64,000 nt of DNA from Antitrichia curtipendula (lineage: Eukaryota > Streptophyta > Bryopsida > Hypnales > Leucodontaceae): positions 29,760,001 to 29,824,000 of the forward strand of contig OX579637.1 in the NCBI GenBank assembly GCA_951230915.1, given 5' to 3'. Under the pieces are notes generated by a model that did no database searches, was not told the DNA's origin, and saw only the letters and a list, made by a program, of their open reading frames with translations. Shown here in pieces: positions 36,494 through 46,886 of this stretch (position 1 is its first letter; each line of letters begins with the position of its first letter). The translations under genes were made by a program, and so were the position numbers.

Positions 36494-38060
36494 TCATGCA
36501 ATATTCTTCTTGCCCTTCTCTTCTCTTTTCTTTTTCTCAGATTCTAGCTTGACCATCACCTCGTTCTCTACCCTCTTCAGATATGCGATGTTACGTTGCC
36601 CAAAGGTCTTAAAGTAACCTTGCCTCCAAGCTTTTCTCCACGATTTGGATAAATCAATGTGTTGGTTCAGCTGACGCATGCTTCGTTGCAAATTCTCTTC
36701 CAACGAGAGACAAGTAGCTAACTTCTTCTAACTTCAAGTCGGCTACTTCCGCTTGCGGTGTCCCATATAGCTTATCTACATCTTGGGCATCGAATTTGAA
36801 GACACGATCAAGAGGGGCCCGATCCCCAATTTTGGTCAAGTGAATTATCCTTGACTGTCTTTCCTTCACATCTCTCTTTGCATTGATGTATCGATCTTCT
36901 TCCATCTTGCAATCTTCTATAATATTGGCAAGCCGAGCTTAGCTTCCTCACTGCCGCCAGCGCTAGGCCCTCTGTCTGGACCACCAAAAAATTCCAGGTA
37001 AAATGCCTCCAGGTCTGCTATCTCTCTAACTCGCACGTCCAAACGGGTTTGCCCACTTTCAATTTTTGCTTGGAGAGTGGACACATATTCACCATCCAAA
37101 GTTTCCACAGTCTTCTTTTTGTAATTTTGACATGCTTCTTCTATCCTTGCCAAATCTTCAAGAAGCTGATCAAGTTTCTCTTTGTAAAACTGTTTTTTGG
37201 CTTCAGTGGTATTTCGACGATATGAACCTTCAACGTGTTCTTCCATTGCCGGTACTTCTTCCACCCAAGGCAATGCCAACAAAGGCGGCACCTCCTCCTC
37301 CTTTGTTTCGATTTCTCCATCCAGTCTATTAAGTGCTTTTATTTGGATGCATGCGAACACATGTTCCAATACTTCATTGTTTTTGGAATGATGAACCTGT
37401 AGTGGGGTAACATTCAACGGCATTACTTTCATTGCATCTATGGAGGCTCCCGAGGTAAGTTCTTCATCCAAGCTTTCTTTGCTAGCTGAACTCGAGTGAG
37501 TTGACCCCACGTATTTTTCATCCGCCACCCTTGTTTGGATCAACTTCTTCTTTCCTAGCCCGTCCCACAGATTAGCGGAGGGACCTGCCCTCAAAATGGT
37601 TTTGGCTCTTGGAATGGTGATAAGCTTCAATGCCTTGACGGTGGTCCAATCTATTGTTCGCACCAAGACTAGCTCTGCATACACCATTTGACAAATGAAC
37701 AACGAGACCTCGCTCCTGACCACTGTTTGTGTGTTTTACAAATATCGATATACTTCGACACAGCGTTGCACAAATGCGCCATCCTTGCAGTAATGTAGAT
37801 TTGTAGTATTCATCTTTAGATGCAACTTGTGTCGATGAAGAAGGAAAAGCTTGTCAATATGGCACCACCCTACAAACTTCTTGCAAATCACCATCGTCCA
37901 ATCTCCTGTGATTCGATCCCAACCTTGAAATGCCACAACCTCCGGATTAAGAAGGATGCAGCGGTTCCTGGGTTGGCTTTTTCCTTTCTTCTTAATCTTT
38001 TTCGTGTTATCGTCTATCGTGGATGATTTAAACCTTGGGAATTCCACCAAAAAAAGGATA
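36494..38060 (-). pseudogene. Coiled-coil transposon cargo gene (RING-family paralogue lacking the RING)
   Basis: The N-terminal domain (about 38060-37680) has the same signposts as the other two family members: basic KKIKKKGKSQPRN, then FQGWDRITGDWTMVICKKFV, GWCHIDKL, N...YCKDGAFVQRC, VSLFICQMVYAELVL and IDWTTVKAL. Next come an open 268-codon segment (37723-36917), acidic and coiled-coil, ending near DLEAFYLEFFGGPDRG, and a basic C-terminal helix (SKSWRKAWRQGYFKTFGQ, 36703-36494). A few stops and frameshifts separate these; an intron near 37.73 kb is possible. No RING is seen. The start codon is not certain. Function unknown; the shared N-terminal domain suggests a common partner or target for all cargo proteins. 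Confidence 0.65.
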
Positions 38061-38214
38061 GTTCGGTGCCACAATTTTGTAGCGTGGATACAAGCCCCAG
38101 AATTCCAGAACACAAGCACGCATTCAGCCGCTCTAAAACGGATGAAAGACAGTGCGCACTGATGGAAAAAAGTGACAAGAATGTAAGGGAGCGACCTCTT
38201 AAATACCTGAAGTC

Positions 38215-38515
38215 GTCCTGGGGCGCGTACGGATCAGGGCGACCGCGGGTCCAGGGCGACTGCGGCTGTAGCACCTGATTGAGGCAACTGGGGCGACCGC
38301 GGATCCAAGAGAGAGGGAGAAATTGAAAATTCAAATTCTCGGAATCCGAGGCCTAGTTGACCGCGAGTGGAGCGACTGCGGGTCCGGGAGGGAGGGAAAA
38401 TTAAAGTTTCAAACTCCCAGAGTCCAAAGCATGGGCGACCTCGGGTCCAGGAAGGAGGGAAATTCAAGTTTGAAATTCATGGAATCCAAGGCACGGGGAC
38501 CACGGGTAGAGAGAT
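38215..38515. repeat. GC-rich array upstream of the 36.5-38.1 kb cargo gene
   Basis: Units GGGCGACCGCGGGTCC, GGGCGACTGCGGCTG, GGGCGACCGCGGATCC, GTTGACCGCGAGTGG, GCGACTGCGGGTCC and GGCGACCTCGGGTCC. In the second half they alternate with GGGAGGGAAAATT-AAGTTTCAAACT-type spacers, giving a longer period of about 65 bp. It lies about 150 bp upstream of the gene's first recognisable codons. Confidence 0.75.
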
Positions 38516-38917
38516 AAAAATCTTTCACTTCCTAAATCTGATTTTGGATGCTCATGGTACACTTTGAAATGAATTTTGAGAAAAACATGTCAACTACCAC
38601 AATTAAGAATTTAGTAAGGTTCTACCAGACTTTTAAGCTTTTTCTTCATCGAAATGTGGAAGATAGGCCATGTGGGGTCTAATGGATGGAGGTTTAGTGA
38701 ATCCATTCCTCATTTTCTTACCTTCTCCTCCACCATTCATTTTAGTCATGTACCATTTACTTCATTTTATTCAAAATTATATATAAGGGGAAAGGCCGTT
38801 GATTTGAAAAAAATTCACAATGAAAAATAGAACATGGATGTCACTTCTTCATAAAGAAGCAAAAGATGTGGGATTACATAACTCTAGGCATGACATACAA
38901 AATTAATAAACTTGGTA

Positions 38918-38949
38918 TTAGGATTTAGGATTTAGGGTTTAGGGTTTGG
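38918..38949 (+). repeat. Interstitial telomere-like repeat
   Basis: Four to five imperfect TTTAGGG units (GGATTTAGGATTTAGGGTTT then AGGGTTTGGG). This is the plant telomere type and supports a plant source. Confidence 0.7.
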
Positions 38950-39073
38950 GAAGACCTTTTACATTGCATCAAATTATAATTCACTAATGACATTGTATTA
39001 CTTTGCTATTCACTTGTACATGCCTTAGGCCTTTCAATTGGATGTTTAATGGACAACTGTCTTTTAGGGATTT

Positions 39074-39943
39074 ATGCTATCATTTTGTAATGCAATTTCA
39101 ACAAATGGATATTCTTTCCACAGTGACGATGACGACCTTCTCATGGAAGTCAAGAACAAGGCTTTGGGTTTGGAAATGGATAGGAAGGGAAAAATGAAGG
39201 TTGACGAGCCCATCACAGTATCCCACATTGATGTGCAAGACATGGAAGATGCAGGGCCTATGGAAGTGGAACATGTTGTCCTAGAGTGGAACCGCAGCGC
39301 TGATGGAAGAGATTTGGAAGACAACATGGAGTTGTTGAGTGTTAAGGCGGCAAGTGTAAGATCTGCTTTGCATGAGAAGATGAACGAAATCCGTCAATTA
39401 AATGAGAATGAACTCTCAGTACAAGTGGGTCCCGTTGTCGTAGATGATTTGAAGAAGCAATTGGAGGGACTAACGAAAAGCATCAAAGAAAACGACAAGT
39501 ACTTGAAGGATTTGAAAAAACATCCCGATTTTTATTTCAGGCAGCTTGAAAGTGGAAAGCTGCACTACATTGACGAGTATGTGGTATGGAAATCAAAGCG
39601 CGATCTCCTGGACCGTGAACATTGGATTTACGAGAATGAAAGGCGAGACCTCGATGTAGCAATAAAGAAAAAAAAAGAAGAATATTGCATCGCCGCTGTT
39701 GAACATGAGCCAAGTACCATTGCTGAAGAAGTGGCAAAGCTTTGTTCATTAGTGAAGCTACATACCATGAATGCAATGGCGGTACAAGAATCGCTATGTC
39801 ATTTGGAATCTGAATTTTGTTTTCACAAGGAATGGCGGAAGTTTCAGGTGAATACCATAGGAAAAACAGAAGTAGAGGTGGACGCAATGGGGTTGGGTCC
39901 CATTGAAAGCGACTTTTTTTTTAGCACTTCGTGGTACTCATAG
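39074..39943 (+). CDS. Uninterrupted 289-codon coiled-coil protein
   Basis: Unlike its neighbours this frame is open for 289 codons. It is Lys/Glu-rich with heptad-like stretches (DDLKKQLEGLTKSIKENDKY; RRDLDVAIKKKKEEY) and an acidic N-terminal part (SDDDD, MEDAGPMEVEHV). The ATG at 39074 may not be the true start: TTCTTTCCACAG just before GTGACGATGACG (about 39120) looks like a splice acceptor, so this may be an internal or terminal exon. It lies between the telomere-like repeat and an AT-rich spacer, on the strand opposite the other cargo genes. No domain recognised. It could be a third cargo gene or part of a neighbouring gene inverted by rearrangement. Confidence 0.55.
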   Translation: MLSFCNAISTNGYSFHSDDDDLLMEVKNKALGLEMDRKGKMKVDEPITVSHIDVQDMEDAGPMEVEHVVLEWNRSADGRDLEDNMELLSVKAASVRSALHEKMNEIRQLNENELSVQVGPVVVDDLKKQLEGLTKSIKENDKYLKDLKKHPDFYFRQLESGKLHYIDEYVVWKSKRDLLDREHWIYENERRDLDVAIKKKKEEYCIAAVEHEPSTIAEEVAKLCSLVKLHTMNAMAVQESLCHLESEFCFHKEWRKFQVNTIGKTEVEVDAMGLGPIESDFFFSTSWYS

Positions 39944-39959
39944 GAGCAGAGTGGAAATT

Positions 39960-41220
39960 TTACATTTTGCCCACCCCTGTTTTGGATGTCAGACTATCAG
40001 TTACCTTGAGTAAATAAATAAATATAATATTTTTTCATTCAAAAGTGTTTATATTTCTTTTTTATGGTGTGTAAATGAAAACTTCTTAATTGGCTTGTTG
40101 CCCCATATGGGGGTGAAGACATTTTATGAGAATTGTAGAGCTCTAAACTTCACAGGATCTATGAAACTTGAGTTATAATGTTTGTGTTAATAAATTTTGA
40201 TAACAAAATGAAGATAACTTTTATAGATATGAATTGTAATCTTTGAAGGACTATGGAGCCTAGTTTGGTCTTTTTGATAATTCTTTCATGCTGCATTGAT
40301 ACAATAATTTGAAATTTTGGCATGAATATTATAGGAATGATGGCACCCCTTATAGTGTAGCTGTGAAAGCTTGTTTCATGTCTCCAAAAATATTGCAAAC
40401 GTTAGAGCAGATTTTCAAGGATTTGCTGTGAAATTGGAGAGCAAATAAAAATATTAGCAAAAAATATTAATTAATTATTTTTAGATTGTTTACATTGATA
40501 GCTTGGTACGGATTGAAGAAAATTTGAACTGCGGAATTCCAAATGACACCGATGAAAGTTAAAATAAGGAGTTTTATTTTGCGGACCTTGAAGGAAGGAA
40601 AAGCTTATGAATTGGTCTAACTTGTCTTTTGCTCTTTTATTTGAAAATTTCCAAATTAAAAAATAAATAATGATAACCCATAAAAGAACGTTAGTCTCTT
40701 GATGGATAAAAAGGATTCTGTGCAAAACTCCAAATACATGTGCTTTCAATCTTGTAAATATATCTTAGAACTTTCTTGAAGAATATCTAAACGTATCATC
40801 TTCTTAGTAATATATTTCTTTAATTTGAATAAGTCCTAAAGAAGTAACACTATGCCAACGAATTTAAAAACAAATGAGACTAGACACTAATAGAGCAATA
40901 GATATTGACCTGAATTTTTTTTCTTGTTTCAAATAGATTTTCTCATACATTATATTCTTTGCTACATGAAAAGTTTTGATTAATTCTATTTTGATATTAA
41001 ATGATGTGAAAGATATGGAGGATCTTGGTTTTTGGACAATCATTTTTTTGCTTGCTACCTTAGGAATTAGTGAGTTTTAATTCTATCTTGCTAATATAAG
41101 TATTAAAAATAAATTTCAAGCTCGTATGCACTTCAACTTAAAAATAATTTAAAGAATTTTTTTTTATTTTCCTACATGCTGCTCTAAATTCAGTTCTTTA
41201 TTATTTGGATTCAATCCTTA
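39960..41220. other. AT-rich spacer
   Basis: Nothing recognised apart from low-complexity AT sequence. Confidence 0.45.
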
Positions 41221-41224
41221 TAAC

Positions 41225-42690
41225 TTAGTATTGCTAGAAAACGTAAGTTAAGCGCTGAAGTCCAAAGGCCTTATTTTCAAAAAGACCACTCAAAACTACC
41301 ATTTCTATTGCAAGGTGGCGAAGGTGTTGACAACTTTAATTTTTTTTCCCGGCATATCTAAGTAATCATACCGTAGGATCTTTTACTAGACTAGTATATA
41401 AATGTGTAGAAGAAATTGAAAAATGTTTTATCATGTTCATTGTAAGATATTTGCATTTAAAGTGAAGTAAACGATTTTTTTTATACCTTGCTTGAATATA
41501 TTTTTTGGCTTTGAATCATCTTAACCCCTAAAGTCCCAAGGCCATTTTCTGGCCAGAAACCACTAAAAACTGTCATTTCTGCTGCGTTCATCCAAGAAAA
41601 CAAAAAAAAAATTTAAAAAAGAATTTAACCATAAGATCTTGTACTTCACTTGTCTAAGATCATGTGATAAAAATTTCATCAAATTTGACCGTACGGATTG
41701 GAAGATATCAGCATTCAAAGTTGGAAAGTAAGTGTTTTTGAATGCTTTTTTTCCAATTTCAGCTGACTTCGGTCGCCATTTCGAACAAAGTTTTACTCTA
41801 CAGACTTCGAGTTTAAAATTTTTTGTATTGAAGAATTGTGTTGAGAACTTAGAAAAAAATTTCAAAAAATAAACACTTGATTTTCATTCTTTAAAAAATT
41901 GTTAAGTAGCTGTAGGTCCAAGATTGAATAAAAAACTAAATCATTAATAGCTCCAAGGTGGTATTGAAACACAATAATTCCAATGGTGAGATTGTTCTAG
42001 TAAAAAAGAACAACCTTGTCTAATATTTTTTTTTCAAAATTTTGAAAATTGCATTCAAAAATGAATCCTATAAGTTATTTTTCCAAAAAAATGCTTAGAT
42101 TGCCCGAAAAATAGGATTGTCCATAACTTTTTCAATACTTGTCCAAATAGAATGAATCAAAGCTTCACACGTATATAGAAATTTAATATTTTAGGAAAAA
42201 AAAATTTTAAAATTTATTTTGACTTTTTGTGATTTTTTTGGTGCTGCCCGCCGAGTTTGGTTTGGGGCTTTTTGTGGTATAACTTTTGCTCCCGGGCACC
42301 AATTGAAATAAAAAGTATATTCCCACGAAGATAATCAGTTTTTCTTTCTTCAAAAAAAGTTTCAAAAAATCAGAACAAAAATTCAGCCCGTAGGTTCCTG
42401 CCCAAAATCCCATTTGTCCCTCGAGGGGACAATGGGACTTTAGGGATTTACTTAGAATTTGGGCAATACTGATTTTGAATCCACTATTTTTATATGTTGA
42501 AGAATTGAGTTAAGAGTTTATTAAATTAAAAAAAAAAAAAAATCCTTCATTTCCACTTGTTAAGAAGCTGTTTAGTAGAAGTAAGTTCAAGATTGAAGGA
42601 AGAACTAATGTGTTAAAAGCTCTATGATGGAATTGAAATATACTAATTTCATTGGTGAAATTGTTCTAGCAAGAGATTTGTGGCTCAATT
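41225..42690. repeat. Dispersed noncoding repeat, copy 5 (with partial tandem)
   Basis: Blocks TGTCATTTCTGCTG, TAAGATCTTGTACTT, GGATTGGAAGATATCAGCAT, ATTCCAATGGTGAGATTG and GAATCCTATAAGTTA align with copies 1-4. A second partial copy continues at 42430-42690. Noncoding. Confidence 0.65.
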
Positions 42691-43211
42691 TTTTTATATG
42701 TATTGTGAACCCATATTCCTACTTATTCATTGAATTGCAGAAGTTACAAGACGTATGTGTTTTTTTCTAGAAATGTTGGACGACATTACTTCACCTTCAA
42801 TACAAGGTAGAGAAGTCTACAATTTCAATTTTAGGCACATTGAACTGGCAATTGGCCAGGATGATGAATCTAAAATTTTTGAACAATGTACTTGAATAAG
42901 TGAAGCAGAAAATAGTTTGGGTTGGATTTGTTTAGAATTAAATATTGATGAAGATTTCCAAATTTTGTAAGAATGGCCTCATTTTTAAACAAGAAAGGGA
43001 AGGTAGTATATATTGAAAATCAAAACAATTCAAAATTGCAGTACATAAGTATGAAACGAAGCCACAGAAGTGGAATCAAGGAAGAAAAACAAAACTACTA
43101 AACACTACTCGCTATTGCTAGTGTAGATATAGTATGACCATATGCTAGGAGCCTTATAGCACGTATACTATTATGCAAAAAGATGTTGACGTAAACAAAG
43201 AACAAAAATGT

Positions 43212-44045
43212 TTAGATGATAATATTTGTGTCGTTTTGAGAACCACTTCCTTCGCTACGTTTGTAGGTGGATGACATCCCAAAACCAAGCTCACACTTGG
43301 CACAAGTTCGTGAAGCTGGTCCGTCCGCCTTCAAAATGGATTCCAAGACGTTGGAGTTCTTTAGAGCTTCAAGGGTCTTTGTGGTCTTTGGAGAGTGTTC
43401 TTCCAACAGATAGACAAGGGCTTGAGTTTGGTAATAAGGCCCGTATATAGAGTCTAAGTAAGACATGCTGTCCAATTCATCCATGGAGGCCGTTGCATCT
43501 TGATTGGCCACCCTCAGTCTTTGAAAATTCCAATAGTATCGTTGTGGATGAGGACCCCAATTGAAGGTTCCGGAGCTCTTATTGAAATATCCACCAAGGC
43601 ACTAGTAGAAGAATGCCATCCTCCCTTTGCCTTGTGGCCTTTTTCCCATCAGCTTGACTCCAACTCTGACAATTTCTTCCGGATCTGTTTCCCAATTCAA
43701 TTGGGAACTAGCAACTCCCTTTTCCAAATCATTGTTTTGCTTGTTTCCAGCTCTAGAGCAAGTCTCGGCCCCACATTCTGGTGTCTTTTGTCCTATCATT
43801 GTTGTGTTCCCAAGAAGGAGGCATGTAAGTTGTCAAGTTGAATATGGTGTACAAACGATCATGGAATTGTGCTGAAGTGCTGAACACAGAACGCAACGAC
43901 GTCTAATCAAACATTGCGTGATGAGACATTTACCGGTTCGGTCCCACCATTCCGGTACACATGTGTATAGGATCCAAGTGCCCAGCCACCTTCGGGGCCA
44001 AATTGCTCTAGACATATGGGACATTTGATGTGGTCCAAAACAAAG
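43212..44045 (-). pseudogene. RING-finger cargo gene RING-2, C-terminal part
   Basis: Continues the gene interrupted at 44046/50825. The RING-like domain lies at about 44027-43883: LDHIKCPICLEQFGPEGGWA, then THVY, a 28-nt foreign insertion, then CLI and RRRCVLC. The insertion (43929-43956) falls where His-x2-Cys ligands should be and destroys that part of the finger. Downstream frames (43799-43602 and 43511-43212) encode an unrecognised tail ending near CAKCELGFGMSS. Frameshifts and stops are present. It is homologous to the RING-1 gene at 3.8-7.1 kb. Confidence 0.7.
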
Positions 44046-44299
44046 TGTCGCAACCAAAATTTTTGATTTTCTTTTGCTTATCTGGAAGATGGAATGAAAA
44101 CTATCAATTAGAAACCAAAGAGAACGAAAAATAAACAAGGGCATTAAATTAAAGGAGTAAGTTGGATCTGATCCGGTTTATGTATCAGTACCCAGGAATG
44201 GATCAGTATCCAGAATGGTAGAGGATTGGATTAGGGTTAGACCGGAATGGTGGGACCGAACCGGTAAAAGTCATCATGACTACTTTTAGGTCATGAGAC

Positions 44300-44307
44300 T
44301 ATAAAAG
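44300..44307 (+). promoter_or_regulatory. TATA box of the outer LTR-like element
   Basis: TATAAAAG lies 289 bp before the ATG at 44589 and follows the 5' terminus by about 250 bp, as expected for a promoter in a long terminal repeat. Confidence 0.6.
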
Positions 44308-44588
44308 GGCAGGACCATTTCAGTTGCGTCTTTTTTCCAAACTCCGTGTGGCAAGAGTGTTTTCTTTGTGCTCCACGTTTTTAGCTCGGTGTATTGGGAG
44401 TGTGTGAGTGTGTGAGTGTGCAAAGAATGGGTGCATGTTAGAAGTGTGCTGCAGGGTAGGTTTCCGGGCGCGTACCAGCTTGTGTAGGTTTCCGGTTGAG
44501 ATCGGAGAGAGAAAGTGAGGACGGGACGTGTGGCTAGGAGTGGGTGAGGTAGAATCGGAAAGGATTCGGTCAGAACTAGTCTGTATCC

Positions 44589-46188
44589 ATGCCGCAGCTT
44601 AGGAAGCATAAAGTGGGGGCATCCACATTAGCCACAGTTTTGGTTAAATTCCGGAAGGTCGTTCCGGTCCAACCCGCAACGGAAGAGGAGACGCAGATGT
44701 TGAAGACGGATCTCACCCGGATGGGATGTCAGGGTCTGCTTGATAAACCTTGGGGGTTTAAAGATGAGCGGATGGTGAGAGAAATCCAAAGGAAGTTGTC
44801 AAACCAGTTTGACAACACGCTTAGATGTGTTCCGGCCAATTGGACGGAAGAGATATGGAGAGAGGTGTACAAGTTCCGGTTAGGAGGTCACGGGATGGCT
44901 AACCAGAAAGACGAGTACATCCGGGGCAAGTTCCTGGGAGCAGTCAACCCCAAGGATGGATACGCGGTGGAGGACTGCATGGAAAATCGGCACCGGAAGC
45001 TACTCCAGTTCTTGATTCTGATCCTGCATCCGTAGAAGCCGACAATGGTGACGATAACCCTCGGCAACACTATTTTCGATGCTCTGAGCGAGGGCCGAAA
45101 GGCGGATTAGGCTCGGATCATGTTCAATCTGGTGTCCCAGCTCACTACTAGGGTCGGAAGAAGTAAGCCGACACCTGTACGAGCATCACCAACTCTTGTT
45201 GAACTCGGAATAGAAGGAGTGGAAGACTCAGCAAACCCTCCTGAAATACGAAGAGTCGGAATCGGACAATGAAGACGAAGAGGGAACCGGATCCGAGATT
45301 GAAGAAGAGGAAGAAGAGGAAAAGACGGAAGGGCCGCGTAAGCGGCATAAGACGACATCTCCGACCGGAAGAGGATTGCCACACGGGGACAAGTCCACTC
45401 CGGAGAAGACACCGAAAGCGGATAAGCCAGGTCTCTCGAAGGAGGATCCCATGGATCCGATCGAGAAACTAGTCGAAATCCTCTCTGACATCTAAAGAGA
45501 TTGGGAGGCCAAGAGAAGGATCCTCTCGAGGATCGGAAAGATGGTGCATGCTGCTCCGGACAGCAAATTACCGGCAAAGGTGGTAGATTGCATCACTAAT
45601 TCGACTAAGATCCGGAAACAGTTGGCATAGATCTGCCGACTTCAAGAAGAAGTCGACATGCTGAAGGTAGAAGTGTCAACCTTCAAAGAAGACATGGCCG
45701 CCATCTGAGAGATGGCGGATGAGACACAGAAAGTGGCGGAAGCAATGAAGACCACTTTTGGTGAAACCGGAACCGCGGCGGTCAAGGCAAAGCTGTTCGA
45801 TGAGAAGGCCTTGGAGGATAAGAAGCTATCCGGTTCATGGATAGTTCGGATCCTGACAGACTTTTTCGATCAGATTGAGAAGTCGATGGTTAAGGCGCGA
45901 GAGGCGGCAAATCGGATGGAGGAGTGCGCACAGAAGTTGACCGGATCCATGAGGATCCACCTGTCGGACATCTCCATGCCAGAGTTGTTTCCGAACGGGA
46001 CAGAAAGGATCAGACTCCTCAGTCAAGGAAGAGTCAGCCTTCCCAGACCGCGCCAATCAACTTGGATTCGTGTCCCGGATCCGATCTGCCCAATCCTACA
46101 ACCGGGGAGCGGAATAGGAACTTGGAGGATGTCTTTGATCAACTGGAGGCAGAGCCCAACAGTCCTTTGTTGGGGTGCAGAATAGCCA
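44589..46188 (+). pseudogene. Gag-like protein of the outer LTR-like element, decayed
   Basis: The ATG at 44589 opens 148 codons that align with the copy at 49885: MGCQGLLDKPWGF against LGCAGLIDWPWNL, ANWTEEIWREVYKFR against KGWTEDVWAEVYSFR, and NPKDGYAVEDC against HAKEGYAISDC. A TAG replaces the expected Glu codon after ILHP (about 45033). Beyond further stops are a Glu-rich linker, a basic PRKRHK patch, coiled coil (about 45640-45980) and a C-terminal part to about 46188, for a full protein of about 530 residues. No zinc knuckle, protease or reverse transcriptase was found. Confidence 0.7.
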
Positions 46189-46886
46189 TGTAAAGTAAAG
46201 TTAGTTTTTGTAGTATAAAACGGGAACGGATCCAGATTTCTAATCCGATCTGGTAGTGTTAGGACGGATCGGAAGATAGGATCCAAAAAAAAAATGACTT
46301 TTACAAACACATTTATCTTTTGTATTTTTGGAAAGTTTACAATTGTATATAAATCAGTCCCTGTGCTAGGGACTGGGAGTCTTTCTTCTGCAATTTTCTT
46401 GTATTTCTTATTTGCTCTCTTGTTGTATGTTTCTCCCAAGTGCGGTAGGATTGTATGTGAGGGAGTTAGGGAGGCGCGAGCAAATGTGTTGGGAATTTCT
46501 CCCCTTGGTGGTTTTTTTTGGTCCTAAGTGCATGTGAGCGGATAGGATAGAGTTGGGAGTGAACTTCAGTGCCTTAGCGCGTCTAGAGTTTTAGATTCCG
46601 GGTGAGAAAGCCGTTGTTAGGCTAGGCGGATAGGGAGGGATTCCTTAGTCACGCTAGAACTCCTGGGTGGGAAATCCGGTTGAGTGTTTGATCTCCTGTG
46701 AGGTCTCGCCATCTTAGTGATAAATGAAAGGACTCGAGTTGATGCTAGAACGGACGGGTGCACTTGTAACCGCCTTAGCTTCGCACGGATTAGGATCGAC
46801 ATCAAGGTTGTAGTATGAGGGGATCGTATGGGGGGTCTTTGTGTGACCTGTAAACCGGATGATTATCCGGGTTGCTGTGAGGGACC

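Noticed and set aside
41993..42022. AACAACCTTG at 42014 as another hAT terminus
   Set aside because: The 12 bases match the cargo-type end, but they lie inside a dispersed repeat whose other copies lack them in that form, and there is no array or subterminal similarity beside it.
45107..45577. 156-codon minus-strand frame opposite the gag-like gene
   Set aside because: It is the antisense shadow of the Glu-rich linker and coiled coil of the plus-strand gag-like protein.
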